The notes beneath the pieces are model-generated. The model was not told where the DNA came from and searched no databases. It saw nothing but the letters and a program-made list of their open reading frames with translations. The translations under genes were made by a program, and so were the position numbers. 64,000 nucleotides of DNA. It comes from Galbitalea sp036271875 (GTDB lineage: Bacteria > Actinomycetota > Actinomycetes > Actinomycetales > Microbacteriaceae). This document shows positions 8,991 through 17,815 of this stretch, piece after piece. Location: contig DATAZU010000020.1 of the NCBI GenBank assembly GCA_036271875.1, positions 1 to 64,000 on the forward strand. Reading direction: 5' to 3'. Each line of letters opens with the position of its first letter. The stretch's first letter is position 1.

Positions 8991-9958
8991 TGGGTGAAGC
9001 CGTTGCTGTCGCAGTGGATGGCGGCAACTCGAAGACCGACGTTGTGGCATTCGGTCTCGACGGTCGACTCGTCGGTCGCGCTGCCGCCACGAGTACGAGC
9101 CCGCACAATGTCGGTCTCGATGGTTCGATTGAGATCGTGTCGAAGCTCGTCGCCGAGGCCGCGGCAGGACATCCTGTGGCCCAGGCGAGTCTGTATCTCG
9201 CCGGGCTGGACCTCTCATCGGAACTTGCCGCATATCGTGAGGCAGTCAGGCAGAAGTCATGGTCATCGGCGACCACGGTAGTCGACAATGACATCTTCGC
9301 GCTGCTGCGGGCCGGCACGGGTGCATCCGATGCTGTTGCCGTCATCTGCGGCGCAGGTCTAAACGCTGTTGGTGTGCGCGAGGACGGGCGCACAGCGCGC
9401 TTCCTCGCTCTCGGCGCCATCTCGGGCGATTGGGGAGGGGGCGATTCGATCGGGGAGACGGCCCTCTGGCATGCAAGCCGTGGCGCGGATTCGCGCGGAG
9501 ACCGCACCGTGCTCGAACTGGCCATACCGGAGCACTTCGGACTGGGTCTTCTATCCGAAGTGACGGAAGCCCTGCACCTCGGTCGACTCTCGCGCGGCAG
9601 CCTAGGTGAACTCGCGCCAGTGGTGTTCGCGGCAGCGCGGCTCGGAGATAAAATCGCGGGCTCGATCGTCGACCGACAGGCGGCTGAGATCGCCACGATG
9701 GCGGCATCCTGCATCATTCGTCTGGGACTCGTCGGCGCTGTTCCTGTTGTACTTGGCGGAGGCGTCCTACGATCGGGCGACGCGCGACTGCTGAAGGGCG
9801 TCACGCAGCGACTCGCAGAACTGGCTCCCAGTGCTGTTGCCATCGTGGTCGATGCTCCACCCGTGCTGGGCGCCGCGTTACTCGCGCTCGAGCACGCTGG
9901 AGCGGGGCAACAGGCGCTCGCCGCGGCACGAGCCGCGTTGGTGCTCCGGAGCCTCTGA
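8990..9958 (+). CDS. BadF/BadG-type sugar kinase (N-acetylglucosamine kinase-like)
   Basis: 322 residues of the ASKHA ATPase fold. Phosphate-1 motif AVDGGNSKTDVVAF at the N-terminus, STSPHNVG as in GlcNAc kinases, Asp of VVDNDIFALLRAG as the catalytic region, ICGAGLNAVG, and the second phosphate/adenosine motifs GDWGGGDSIG and VLGGGVLRS. The ATG at 8990 overlaps the GH4 stop by one base (TGATG). An upstream ATG at 8978 is possible. Family members phosphorylate N-acetylglucosamine or related sugars; here the partner GH4 suggests either a monosaccharide product or a disaccharide primed for GH4. Confidence 0.85.
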   Translation: MGEAVAVAVDGGNSKTDVVAFGLDGRLVGRAAATSTSPHNVGLDGSIEIVSKLVAEAAAGHPVAQASLYLAGLDLSSELAAYREAVRQKSWSSATTVVDNDIFALLRAGTGASDAVAVICGAGLNAVGVREDGRTARFLALGAISGDWGGGDSIGETALWHASRGADSRGDRTVLELAIPEHFGLGLLSEVTEALHLGRLSRGSLGELAPVVFAAARLGDKIAGSIVDRQAAEIATMAASCIIRLGLVGAVPVVLGGGVLRSGDARLLKGVTQRLAELAPSAVAIVVDAPPVLGAALLALEHAGAGQQALAAARAALVLRSL

Positions 9959-9962
9959 GCGA

Positions 9963-11777
9963 CTACCTCGCGAGACGTTGCTCGCAGGCAAGCAGCGTCA
10001 CTCCCACGCTCCACGCGTGGGACAGAGTCAGCAGCATCCCTTTCGACTGGAAGCAGTCGGTCTGGTAGTACCGTTCACTGACCATGCCACGGTAGGCATT
10101 GAAGTCGCCATTTTCGCGCGCGATAAACTGTCGGAAGCAGGCGAGCGTTTCCTCGGCTCGGTCTCGGTAGAACGGATCGTTGAGCGCCTCGGATAACTCG
10201 AAGAGTTCTGCCGTGCACACCAGACCGTATGCGTGCAAATGCTGGTTAGAGGGCGAGGCGTTGTCTGCCCCACGGGTGCTGAAGTCGTAGCGGCCGAGCA
10301 ACGTCTGCTCATCGAAGGCGACGTCGTAGCTGTATCGGAACGTCAGCATCCAATCGGCAGCGCGGCGCGCGAGATCGATCCAGCGCGGCTCCTTCGTCGC
10401 TCGGAAGAGGGCGACGAAAGCCATGACCGCCGCATAGCCATCCTCGCTGGTCGGTGCCAGGTCGACGTCCTCGGGCGCCCCGCAAAGATACTCATCGAGG
10501 ACAAAGCTCGAGTAGTACTCGCCCGCGCGGATCGCTGCGGGCAGGTACGTCTCGTTCCTGTCGGCCGCTTCGACCAGTGCCGCAATCCACGTCAGGCCGG
10601 ATGCGCCGTTCCAGGAGAGCACCTCGCCGGTGTTGGCGTCGTGCAGGGAACCGAGGTTGCCGTCGGCTCGCTGCCGGTGCACCACGGCGTCGAGATTCGA
10701 GCGAGCGGCGGACTCCCAGCCTTCGTTATCCTCAAGCAGCAGGGCGCGAACCAGGAACAGGGTCGCTTCGGCAAGAGTGCGCGAGTGCAGCGCGTTCTTC
10801 ACCGTGCTCCAACTCTGAGACCAGCCGTGGTCCCGGTACCAGACGCCCCAGAAAGTTCCCGAGGGAGAGAGGTTCGACGTAATGAAACCGATCACCTTTC
10901 GCGCTGCCGCGATCTCGTCCGGGTGATCGAGTCGCACGCCGTGTCGCAGCATCGCGTATGCCCACGGGATGCCGCTGATCCAGCCGACATGCATCGCCTG
11001 TCGGTCGACGCGCCGCCCATCCCGCCCGCTCACCTCGCGGTCGAATCCGACAGTCTCAAGCAGGACTCCTGGATCTGCGTCGTAGTGCCATTCGAATAAT
11101 CCCCGCGCGGTAAGGTCTGCAGCTTGCTCGACGCTGACCCAGGGCCGCGGCCGTGACGTCCGGGCGGAAAGCACCCATAACTCTCGAAGAATCGGGGCGT
11201 ATGCGTGGCGATCGGCATCGAGTTCATACACGGTGAAGGGCAGTTCAACGCTCTCGCCGGGCTTCCACCGATGGGCCTCTTCCAATGCAACTCGCGGCTT
11301 GGAATCGCCATAGTAGGTTATGGGATATTCCTTCGAGGGGTACGTTACGTGCAAATGCGCGACACTGTCGCGATGCTCGAACCCAATCGAGCTGGGGCCG
11401 AGGGAGCTACGTTCGCTCGTTGCGATGGCGGCCCCGCCAAGCCCGGGCGCCGCCCACACAAACACTGCAGGCGTCGCGGCGCGATCGGCGCGGAAGTGCC
11501 ACTCGTCGCTGACCATCGCGGCGTGCTGCTGCGCGCTCGACGCACCGATCTCGAATCGCGGAAAGACCCGATCGTTGTCTGCGGGTCTGTTCTCACCATA
11601 GAAGACACCCGGGATGAGCCACCACGGGGCGCGCGCACTGGTGATTCTCACCGTAACGCGGACCGAGGCGATGATCGGCCTCGCGCCGACGTAGACGACA
11701 GTGACTCCACCATTCGTCCGCTCGAAGTGGAAGTCGGACGTTGGGGCGCCGAGCGCGGAGAAGCTCAGATCGGCCAT
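9963..11777 (-). CDS. Orphan protein with predicted (alpha/alpha)-barrel, carbohydrate-active by context
   Basis: 604 residues with no signal peptide. Residues about 1-235 look like a beta-sandwich. Residues about 240-604 are helical with repeated hairpin motifs of six-hairpin glycosidases: GWISGIPWAYAMLRHG, YRDHGWSQSWSTVKNALHSR, SWNGASGLTWIAALVEA, SEDGYAAVMAFVALF and NQHLHAYGLVCTAELF. Acidic and aromatic residues concentrate in these loops, as in sugar-binding clefts. I cannot assign a GH family. Its start overlaps the alpha-mannosidase end by 13 bases, so it is translated with the mannosidase operon. It is likely a cytosolic glycosidase or epimerase-like enzyme; that is inference. Confidence 0.7.
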   Translation of the reverse strand: MADLSFSALGAPTSDFHFERTNGGVTVVYVGARPIIASVRVTVRITSARAPWWLIPGVFYGENRPADNDRVFPRFEIGASSAQQHAAMVSDEWHFRADRAATPAVFVWAAPGLGGAAIATSERSSLGPSSIGFEHRDSVAHLHVTYPSKEYPITYYGDSKPRVALEEAHRWKPGESVELPFTVYELDADRHAYAPILRELWVLSARTSRPRPWVSVEQAADLTARGLFEWHYDADPGVLLETVGFDREVSGRDGRRVDRQAMHVGWISGIPWAYAMLRHGVRLDHPDEIAAARKVIGFITSNLSPSGTFWGVWYRDHGWSQSWSTVKNALHSRTLAEATLFLVRALLLEDNEGWESAARSNLDAVVHRQRADGNLGSLHDANTGEVLSWNGASGLTWIAALVEAADRNETYLPAAIRAGEYYSSFVLDEYLCGAPEDVDLAPTSEDGYAAVMAFVALFRATKEPRWIDLARRAADWMLTFRYSYDVAFDEQTLLGRYDFSTRGADNASPSNQHLHAYGLVCTAELFELSEALNDPFYRDRAEETLACFRQFIARENGDFNAYRGMVSERYYQTDCFQSKGMLLTLSHAWSVGVTLLACEQRLAR

Positions 11778-14329
11778 TCGACCAGGTTGACTTCTACTGG
11801 CTCTCCCTGGCGCGGAACGCGGAACGTGCGCAACTGATTCGGGGAGAAGTCAAGGGTGAGGCTCCGACCCACAAGCGGCAACTCGATCACTGCGGATGTC
11901 GCAACGCCAGCCGTTTCGACGGCCCGAACGATCAGATCGGCGCCACCCGCGCCAGCAACGGCATCCTCGCTGCCTTTGATCGCCGTGACGACGACCGAGC
12001 CGCCCCCGTCCGACGCGAATGAGGCTGTGGTTGGCAGAGTGCCTTCGTGGGACGACTCAAGTTGGGCGCGGACCGGGGAACCGAGCAGCGCCGCGCGACG
12101 GGTCGGCTGGGCGATCCGCCAATCGCCCCCGTGTGTTACCAGCTCGTAGCTGAAGCGCTGGATACCCTGGTCCTGAAACGAGTAATAGCCGTCGGGATCG
12201 AGCAGTCTCGGATCGTGCCAGGAATACACGGGGCTGCGTACCGCGGTGATCCCGATGGAAGGTTGCTCGGTGTTGTTCGCAGCGGCCGGCGATACGTCGT
12301 AGGCATGTTTATTGGTCGTGATGACCGTCAACCCCGCAGGGATGCCGTCGACCGTCCCGGAAATGTCGACCCAGCCCTGTGCGGGTTCTTCGGCACCGTC
12401 GACGGGTCGCTCGAGGTGGGAGTATGGAATCTCGTAGGTTGCTGATGGTTCGTTGAGAACGGTTGGGAACCGCAGCTTGAGCAAGTGTGCTTTCTCGCGC
12501 CAGTCAAGTGTCACATCCACGCGGAGCACCCCGCTGTCGTGCTCGAGCACGAGTTCCTCAACCAGTGTCGATGCTCCCCATGCCCTTTCAATGCGAACGC
12601 GAGAGTGCAGCGGTCCGCTCTCGCGTACGACCACACGGGTCAAGTCCATGGTCGCGCCCGGCCAGGCGTACGAGACAACTCGGTGCCCCCAAGTGTCTGT
12701 CGGGTCATTGCAGACCTGTGTATGAGCGGCGCCGTTGACGCCGGCCATGATATCCGCGCCCGTTGCCTTGTTCAGGAAGGACGAGATCCATCCGCTCGCC
12801 CGATCGAGCTCGATCCGCACGTGGTCATTCTCAAGTACAGATTCCGTCACAAGCAGTTGCGACGTTGCAGCGGGGATCGATGCAGGCCCCGGTGCATACC
12901 GGTATAGGCGATAGCCGAACGACGGGACCGACGCGCGAAATGAGACCGCGCCCCTGCCAATATCATCCGTGGTTGCCGTCGACTGGCTGTGCTGGAAGGC
13001 GACCGGCTCGTTGTTCTCGTCGACCAGGTGGAGACCGAGCGCCTTGCCGCCGTATTGCAGGTCGACATCCGTTTCGACGTGCCACGGATGCTGGTTGAAC
13101 ACGAGAACCGGTTGCGTGCCCTCGATGAAGGGAATGGCAATCTGCCTCGCGAGGGTGTTGTGCGCATGGGCGATAATGCGCTTCGAAATCGCGACGGTTT
13201 CGCCGAGCTGATCGCGGGCATCCTCATAGGACGGCTCGACCGCCGAACCGGGAAGGATGTCATGGAACTGATTGAACAGGATCTGCTTCCACGCGCGCTC
13301 GAGATCCTCGCGAGGGTATGGGACGCCATCCGTTAGCGCGACGACTGCGGCCCAACGCTCGGCGGCTAACGCGGCGAATTGCGCGCGCCGTTGCCAAGCC
13401 TTAATGCCCGAATGCGCCGAGTAGCAGCCCGGTGCATGGTGCTGCAAATCGTCGGCGATTACCGGCAGGCTGTCGGTAAAAGCGGCACCGCGGGTCTGGA
13501 GTTCGTCAAAGTAGTCGCGCGGAGAAGACATCGTCATCCTTCCGAATGTACCCATGCGGTCATACCGATGGATGGATTCGATGTTGGCAATGGTTGGACC
13601 ACCGCCGTGGTTTCCGACACCGTAGAAGACCATGTGCGTCCCTTGGGACTTGTCGAGCTGGCCGAGTGCCTTCTCCGTCTGGCCCTCGATGGAGCCGGGC
13701 GGACTGCCGTATTCGAACGGGATTCGATACGCGAGCACGCGCGAACCGTCCGGCGCCTCCCAGAAAAATACGGTGGGCGAAAACTCGGCCTCATGGCGAC
13801 CGGGCCGCAGGAAGACGTATGAATCCATGCCCTGCCCACGGAGTATCGCGGGAATCATGGCGTTGTGTCCGAACGGGTCCGCGTTCATTCCCACGGTCGC
13901 CGGACGGCCGAAGCGCGACTCGAGATAGCGCTGACCGTATAGCCCCTGGCGCGCGAAGCTCTCGCCCATCGGCATGTTGCAGTCCGGCTCGACCCACCAT
14001 CCGCCGACGTTGACCCAACGTCCATCAGCGACGCGCTCGACAATTCGCGCGAACAGTTCGGGATCCTGCTCTTCGACCCAGCTCAGCAGCACGATCTGGT
14101 CGCAGGTGAAGACGAAATCCGGGTACTCGTCCATCCGCTGGATGGCCGACCAGAACGTCGCTCGGGCTTCCTGGTAGCCCTCCTGCCAAGGCCAGAGCCA
14201 CACCGGATCGAGGTGCGCATTGCCGATCATGTGGATGTCGCGATCGGGAGTCGCGCGAGGTCGGGGCGTGGTCGGCAGGCCGATCGGCTGGGGGCCTGAC
14301 GGAGCGTTCGCGAGTGGCGCCTCGCTCAC
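11765..14329 (-). CDS. GH38 alpha-mannosidase
   Basis: 854 residues. Zinc-binding HMIGNAHLDPVWLWPW is near residue 35, the nucleophile Asp is in MNADPFGHNAMIP, and the later zinc His is in YGVGNHGGGPT, all in GH38 order. A helical middle domain and large C-terminal beta domains follow, as usual for bacterial members. The GTG at 14329 was chosen because it overlaps the stop of the SIS gene (GTGA). With no signal peptide it acts inside the cell, removing alpha-linked mannose from imported oligosaccharides. Second-last gene of an operon headed by the ROK kinase. Confidence 0.92.
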   Translation of the reverse strand: MSEAPLANAPSGPQPIGLPTTPRPRATPDRDIHMIGNAHLDPVWLWPWQEGYQEARATFWSAIQRMDEYPDFVFTCDQIVLLSWVEEQDPELFARIVERVADGRWVNVGGWWVEPDCNMPMGESFARQGLYGQRYLESRFGRPATVGMNADPFGHNAMIPAILRGQGMDSYVFLRPGRHEAEFSPTVFFWEAPDGSRVLAYRIPFEYGSPPGSIEGQTEKALGQLDKSQGTHMVFYGVGNHGGGPTIANIESIHRYDRMGTFGRMTMSSPRDYFDELQTRGAAFTDSLPVIADDLQHHAPGCYSAHSGIKAWQRRAQFAALAAERWAAVVALTDGVPYPREDLERAWKQILFNQFHDILPGSAVEPSYEDARDQLGETVAISKRIIAHAHNTLARQIAIPFIEGTQPVLVFNQHPWHVETDVDLQYGGKALGLHLVDENNEPVAFQHSQSTATTDDIGRGAVSFRASVPSFGYRLYRYAPGPASIPAATSQLLVTESVLENDHVRIELDRASGWISSFLNKATGADIMAGVNGAAHTQVCNDPTDTWGHRVVSYAWPGATMDLTRVVVRESGPLHSRVRIERAWGASTLVEELVLEHDSGVLRVDVTLDWREKAHLLKLRFPTVLNEPSATYEIPYSHLERPVDGAEEPAQGWVDISGTVDGIPAGLTVITTNKHAYDVSPAAANNTEQPSIGITAVRSPVYSWHDPRLLDPDGYYSFQDQGIQRFSYELVTHGGDWRIAQPTRRAALLGSPVRAQLESSHEGTLPTTASFASDGGGSVVVTAIKGSEDAVAGAGGADLIVRAVETAGVATSAVIELPLVGRSLTLDFSPNQLRTFRVPRQGEPVEVNLVEWPI

Positions 14330-14907
14330 GCGTATTCCTGGTCGCCGGCCGCCCACGCGTCCACATATTCGCTAATCGCGTGAAGCATGAAGGTGTGCAT
14401 CTCCTGGATGCGGGGTGTAATTGACGAGGGCACGATCAGAGCGTAATCGGCGTGTTCGAGAGCTGCTCCTCCGGTCCCGCCGCCGAACAGCACGGTAGTC
14501 GCGCCGGCCCGCCGCGCGGCGGCCAGCGCGGACACGATGTTTGCCGAATTGCCGCTGGTGGTGAACGCTGCCACGACATCGCCGGCGCGAGCCAGCCCCT
14601 CGATCTGTCGGGAGAACACATCGTCATACGAGTAGTCGTTCGCGATACAGGTCATCGTTGTCGGATCGGTGCTGAGGGTGACGGCTCCGAGGGGCCGCCG
14701 ATCGCGTTTGTAATGTCCGATTATCTCGCCGGTGAAGTGCTGCGCGTCGGCGGCGCTGCCGCCGTTTCCGAAGGTGTACAGGATGCCTCGCGATTCAAAG
14801 CGGGTGCACAGGAGTCGAGCCACCTCGCGTACCGTCGGCAGAAGGGCAGCGGCGTCGCGCGCTGTCTCGATGTGAGTCGCAAGTTGGTCACCCATCCAGT
14901 CAGGCAT
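14326..14907 (-). CDS. SIS-domain phosphosugar isomerase (GmhA-like)
   Basis: 193 residues, one SIS domain. FGNGGSAADAQHFTGE is the sugar-phosphate loop of GmhA-type sedoheptulose-7-phosphate isomerases, followed by a run ending in IANDYSYDDVFSRQ and FTTSGNSANIVSAL. The His and Glu near the C-terminus in IQEMHTFMLHAISE match the catalytic pair region. ATG at 14907 overlaps the ROK kinase gene end by 8 bases. In a mannose/GlcNAc operon it may isomerise a hexose phosphate rather than a heptose; substrate is unproven. Confidence 0.82.
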   Translation of the reverse strand: MPDWMGDQLATHIETARDAAALLPTVREVARLLCTRFESRGILYTFGNGGSAADAQHFTGEIIGHYKRDRRPLGAVTLSTDPTTMTCIANDYSYDDVFSRQIEGLARAGDVVAAFTTSGNSANIVSALAAARRAGATTVLFGGGTGGAALEHADYALIVPSSITPRIQEMHTFMLHAISEYVDAWAAGDQEYA

Positions 14908-15871
14908 CGACGCGGCTCTCCGCGAGATCGAAGGCGAGCGCGGCGGCACCAACAACGCCGACAGCATCGCCAAGGCCCGCCGACTCGATCCGGACCGCTG
15001 CCGCGGCGGGCCGCATCGCGTCCCGCAGCACCGCTGTGCGGACGGGGCCAAGCAACTGCTCGCCGGAGCGGGTGACGCCGCCGCCGAGGACGACGACATC
15101 CGGCTCGAACACGTTGACGAGGTCCGTCACCGCCTGCGCGAGGACGTCGGTGGTTTCAGACCAGATCTCGCTGGCGAGTTCATCGCCCTCGCGAGCCGCT
15201 GCCGCGACGTCCTCGGCAAGGATGACGTCGAGTTCGCGCAGCGACGTCTGCCGGTCCGTCGCCTGAACGGCTTCGCGGGCGCGCAGCGCGATCGAACTGC
15301 CGGACGCGTATCCCTCCAGGCAGCCATTGCGACCGCAGAGGCATGGTCGTCCGCCGGGGCGAACCATGATGTGGCCGTACTCTCCGCCGTTACCGGCGGC
15401 ACCGCGATGAAGCTTTCCGCCGAGAACCGCGCCGCCGCCAATGCCGGTCGATACGGTGAGATAAAGGAGCGTGCTCACGTGCTGGGCGATGCCGTAACGA
15501 TATTCGCCCAGCGCCGCTGCAGACGCGTCATTCTCGAGAACGGCTGGAACGCCGAATTCGGCTGACGTCATGGCGACGAGTGGAATATCGATCCAGCCGG
15601 GAAGGTGCAGAGGCGCCACCAGGACGCCCGCTTCGGCATCAAGAGGGCCGCCACACGAGATTCCCACCGCTGCGATCTCGTCGATCCCTGCGGCCTCGAG
15701 GGCGCGGTGACCCAGGTCAAAGAGGCGCCGGATCACGACGGCGTGGCCTTCTTCTTTGTGCGTCGGTTCAACGAGGAACGACTGCGTCGCTCCATCGGGC
15801 GTCACGACACCGACAGCGAGTTTCGTGCCACCGATGTCGAGTGCCAATACCGCGCGCGGCGGTCGTGCCAT
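14900..15871 (-). CDS. ROK-family sugar kinase
   Basis: 323 residues. ATP-binding ALDIGGTKLAVGVV, sugar-binding ENDASAAALGEYRYG with the catalytic Asp, STGIGGG phosphate loop, EYGHIMV with zinc-site His, and the zinc motif CLCGRNGCLEGYASG. No DNA-binding N-terminal domain, so it is a kinase and not a repressor. ATG at 15871 was chosen because GGAGG lies 8 bases upstream and the operator and promoter (15914-15960) then fall upstream; a longer frame would start inside the operator. Likely phosphorylates glucose, mannose, fructose or GlcNAc released by the co-transcribed hydrolases. Confidence 0.9.
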   Translation of the reverse strand: MARPPRAVLALDIGGTKLAVGVVTPDGATQSFLVEPTHKEEGHAVVIRRLFDLGHRALEAAGIDEIAAVGISCGGPLDAEAGVLVAPLHLPGWIDIPLVAMTSAEFGVPAVLENDASAAALGEYRYGIAQHVSTLLYLTVSTGIGGGAVLGGKLHRGAAGNGGEYGHIMVRPGGRPCLCGRNGCLEGYASGSSIALRAREAVQATDRQTSLRELDVILAEDVAAAAREGDELASEIWSETTDVLAQAVTDLVNVFEPDVVVLGGGVTRSGEQLLGPVRTAVLRDAMRPAAAAVRIESAGLGDAVGVVGAAALAFDLAESRVDA

Positions 15872-15913
15872 ATCATCCTCCGTACCGACCCCACCGCGCG
15901 CTCCGCTGTGAGC

Positions 15914-15933
15914 ATGTGACATCGTTCCCACAT
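15914..15933 (-). promoter_or_regulatory. LacI-type operator, site C
   Basis: On the minus strand it reads ATGTGGGAACGATGTCACAT, with the right end completing the palindrome. It overlaps the -10 box of the ROK operon promoter, the position of a classical repressor site. Confidence 0.75.
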
Positions 15934-15960
15934 AGTATCGAGCGGGCATCCGGAGGTCAA
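15932..15960 (-). promoter_or_regulatory. Sigma-70-type promoter of the ROK-SIS-GH38 operon
   Basis: On the minus strand: -35 TTGACC at 15960-15955, 17-base spacer, -10 TACTAT at 15937-15932. The -10 shares two bases with operator C. Confidence 0.65.
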
Positions 15961-15982
15961 CATGAGAGCAATTCCAGTGTGA

Positions 15983-17815
15983 CTATGGCTTCGTAACCAC
16001 GTCCACGAGCGCCTCCGCGTGCTGCCCGAGCCGCAGCTCGCCAATGGTCACCTCGGCGGCGATTCGCGCGCGCCGCGCCGAGGTACGGCCGACCGTTACC
16101 GAAAACGCCATCTCCAGCGTCTCTCCCGACTCGACGTCGGCGGCCTGAGCGGACGTTGTCGCCCATCCATCGGGGACGACCAGTGACACGTTCGCGACCG
16201 CGCGATCGGGCAGCGGATTGCGCAGGGTGACGACGTACTCGCTCGTAGCACCGGGTGCCAGAAACGAACGATAGGGTGCGATCCTTGCCAGAATGCTATC
16301 GGCGGGCAGGTCGTACTGGTCGAGCGGCAGCAATCGCTGGTGGATGTCGTCGATGAACTGGCCCTCCCTGCCCAGATAGTCGAGGTAGCCGTCCTCAACC
16401 CATCGCGGCTCCCAGTGACCCGTCACGATGAGTCCCGGCGCGACGCGCTGGTAGAGGGCGGCACTGCGCCGATAGTCGCCGAGCGCAAACAGGTTGCGGT
16501 ATTGGTAATTCATGATGTCGCGCCGTTCGCCGGGACCGCCAAGACCCTCCTGCTGGTCGCCGGTGAACAGCACCGTAATGTCATCGATCGTGACCTCGTA
16601 CGCAACCGCGTAGCGCGTATGCCCGGGTAGCTCGTGCGGAGTGATCGTATATTCGTTCCAGGTGAAGGGCTTGCCCAACGGCAATACCTTGTCTGCGCCG
16701 ATCGGGTCGAACCACTGGCACGGTAGGTCGAAACGCAGTGGGTCGGCAATGATCGGTGCGAAGTTCTCGGGCACCCAGATCTCGGTCTGTTCGACATCAC
16801 GCAGCAGCGGAAATCCGGCCAGATGATCGTCGTGATAGTGAGTTGGCAAACCAACCGTGATGTTCGTCACGCCGTACTGTTCCCGAAGCGCCGGAAGGGA
16901 CGCGAGCCAGGGGCGCCGAGCGGATCGTTCGGTTTCGTTCAGGATGCCCGTCGTCATGTCGTAACCGAAGTCGACAAGGAGCGCTTCGCCGGTCGTCGAA
17001 AGGATCACATATGAACACGACATGCTCGACCGATTGAGCAGCAGGTGCTCAGTGATCGACCGAAACGGCTTCCGCAGCCGATCCTCGAGCGCCCACGGAT
17101 ACGATCGACGGGAATCGACGTACTCCTGCATGGCCTCAGCCAGTTCGGTGAGAGCCGCGGCCGCATCCCGCATGACTTCCCCGTGTGAGGGGAGCAGGAC
17201 GTCGGGACGCTCATCGCTGAGCAGATAGCTGCTGAGCACCGTCATGGCCGGTCCCTCTTGGTTCGAGTATGACCATTGAGTCGCCGCGAGTGACCAGACC
17301 TTGCCCGGCGCGAAGATGAGGTCGCCACTGAACGCAAGGACGGCGTCCTCGATCCGCACAAGATAGCTAACCGAACCCATGGTGTGTCCGGGCGTCGGGA
17401 TCGTGCGTACAACGATCCCAGCGAACTCAACCTCGCGATATTCCGGCACTGTCGAACTGATCGGGACCGAATCGAGCAGCGAAAAGCGATCCTGCCGCAG
17501 GTTGTAGTCGTTTTCGAGTCGGCGACTAAGCCACATCTCCTCGACGTTGCGAAACAGCTCGACCTCCACAGGGGGAACGTGAATCCGTACTCCACGCTCG
17601 GCCGCGAACGGAAGCCCCTGCCCCTGGTCGCGATGGTGATGCGTCATCAGCACATCGGTGAGTGTCAGACCAAGACTGTCCGCGAGCTCGAGCACGATGC
17701 CGGAACCGAAGTCAATCGCAATCGCCTGCCCGTCCGCGCCCTCGATCAGGTAGACGTTGCAGGTATCTCTGATCCTGCGCACGCCCGGAACGATGAGTTC
17801 GCTGTCGATCGTCAT
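15983..17815 (-). CDS. Double metallo-beta-lactamase-fold protein with C-terminal beta-sandwich
   Basis: 610 residues. The first MBL domain (about 1-270) has THHHRDQ, TPGHTMGS, FSGDLIF and PSHGEV; the final His of the HxHxDH motif is Gln. The second (about 275-500) has PTHYHDDH, LPGHTRYA, FTGDQQEG and VTGHWEPRW and keeps all metal ligands. From about 515 a beta-sandwich of the type that follows many glycosidases (SEYVVTLRNPLPD, then ETLEMAFSVTVG) ends the protein. ATG at 17815 overlaps the stop of the GH36-like gene (ATGA). No signal peptide. A hydrolase for some ester, lactone or phosphoester made during glycan breakdown is the likely role, but no function can be named. Confidence 0.8.
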   Translation of the reverse strand: MTIDSELIVPGVRRIRDTCNVYLIEGADGQAIAIDFGSGIVLELADSLGLTLTDVLMTHHHRDQGQGLPFAAERGVRIHVPPVEVELFRNVEEMWLSRRLENDYNLRQDRFSLLDSVPISSTVPEYREVEFAGIVVRTIPTPGHTMGSVSYLVRIEDAVLAFSGDLIFAPGKVWSLAATQWSYSNQEGPAMTVLSSYLLSDERPDVLLPSHGEVMRDAAAALTELAEAMQEYVDSRRSYPWALEDRLRKPFRSITEHLLLNRSSMSCSYVILSTTGEALLVDFGYDMTTGILNETERSARRPWLASLPALREQYGVTNITVGLPTHYHDDHLAGFPLLRDVEQTEIWVPENFAPIIADPLRFDLPCQWFDPIGADKVLPLGKPFTWNEYTITPHELPGHTRYAVAYEVTIDDITVLFTGDQQEGLGGPGERRDIMNYQYRNLFALGDYRRSAALYQRVAPGLIVTGHWEPRWVEDGYLDYLGREGQFIDDIHQRLLPLDQYDLPADSILARIAPYRSFLAPGATSEYVVTLRNPLPDRAVANVSLVVPDGWATTSAQAADVESGETLEMAFSVTVGRTSARRARIAAEVTIGELRLGQHAEALVDVVTKP

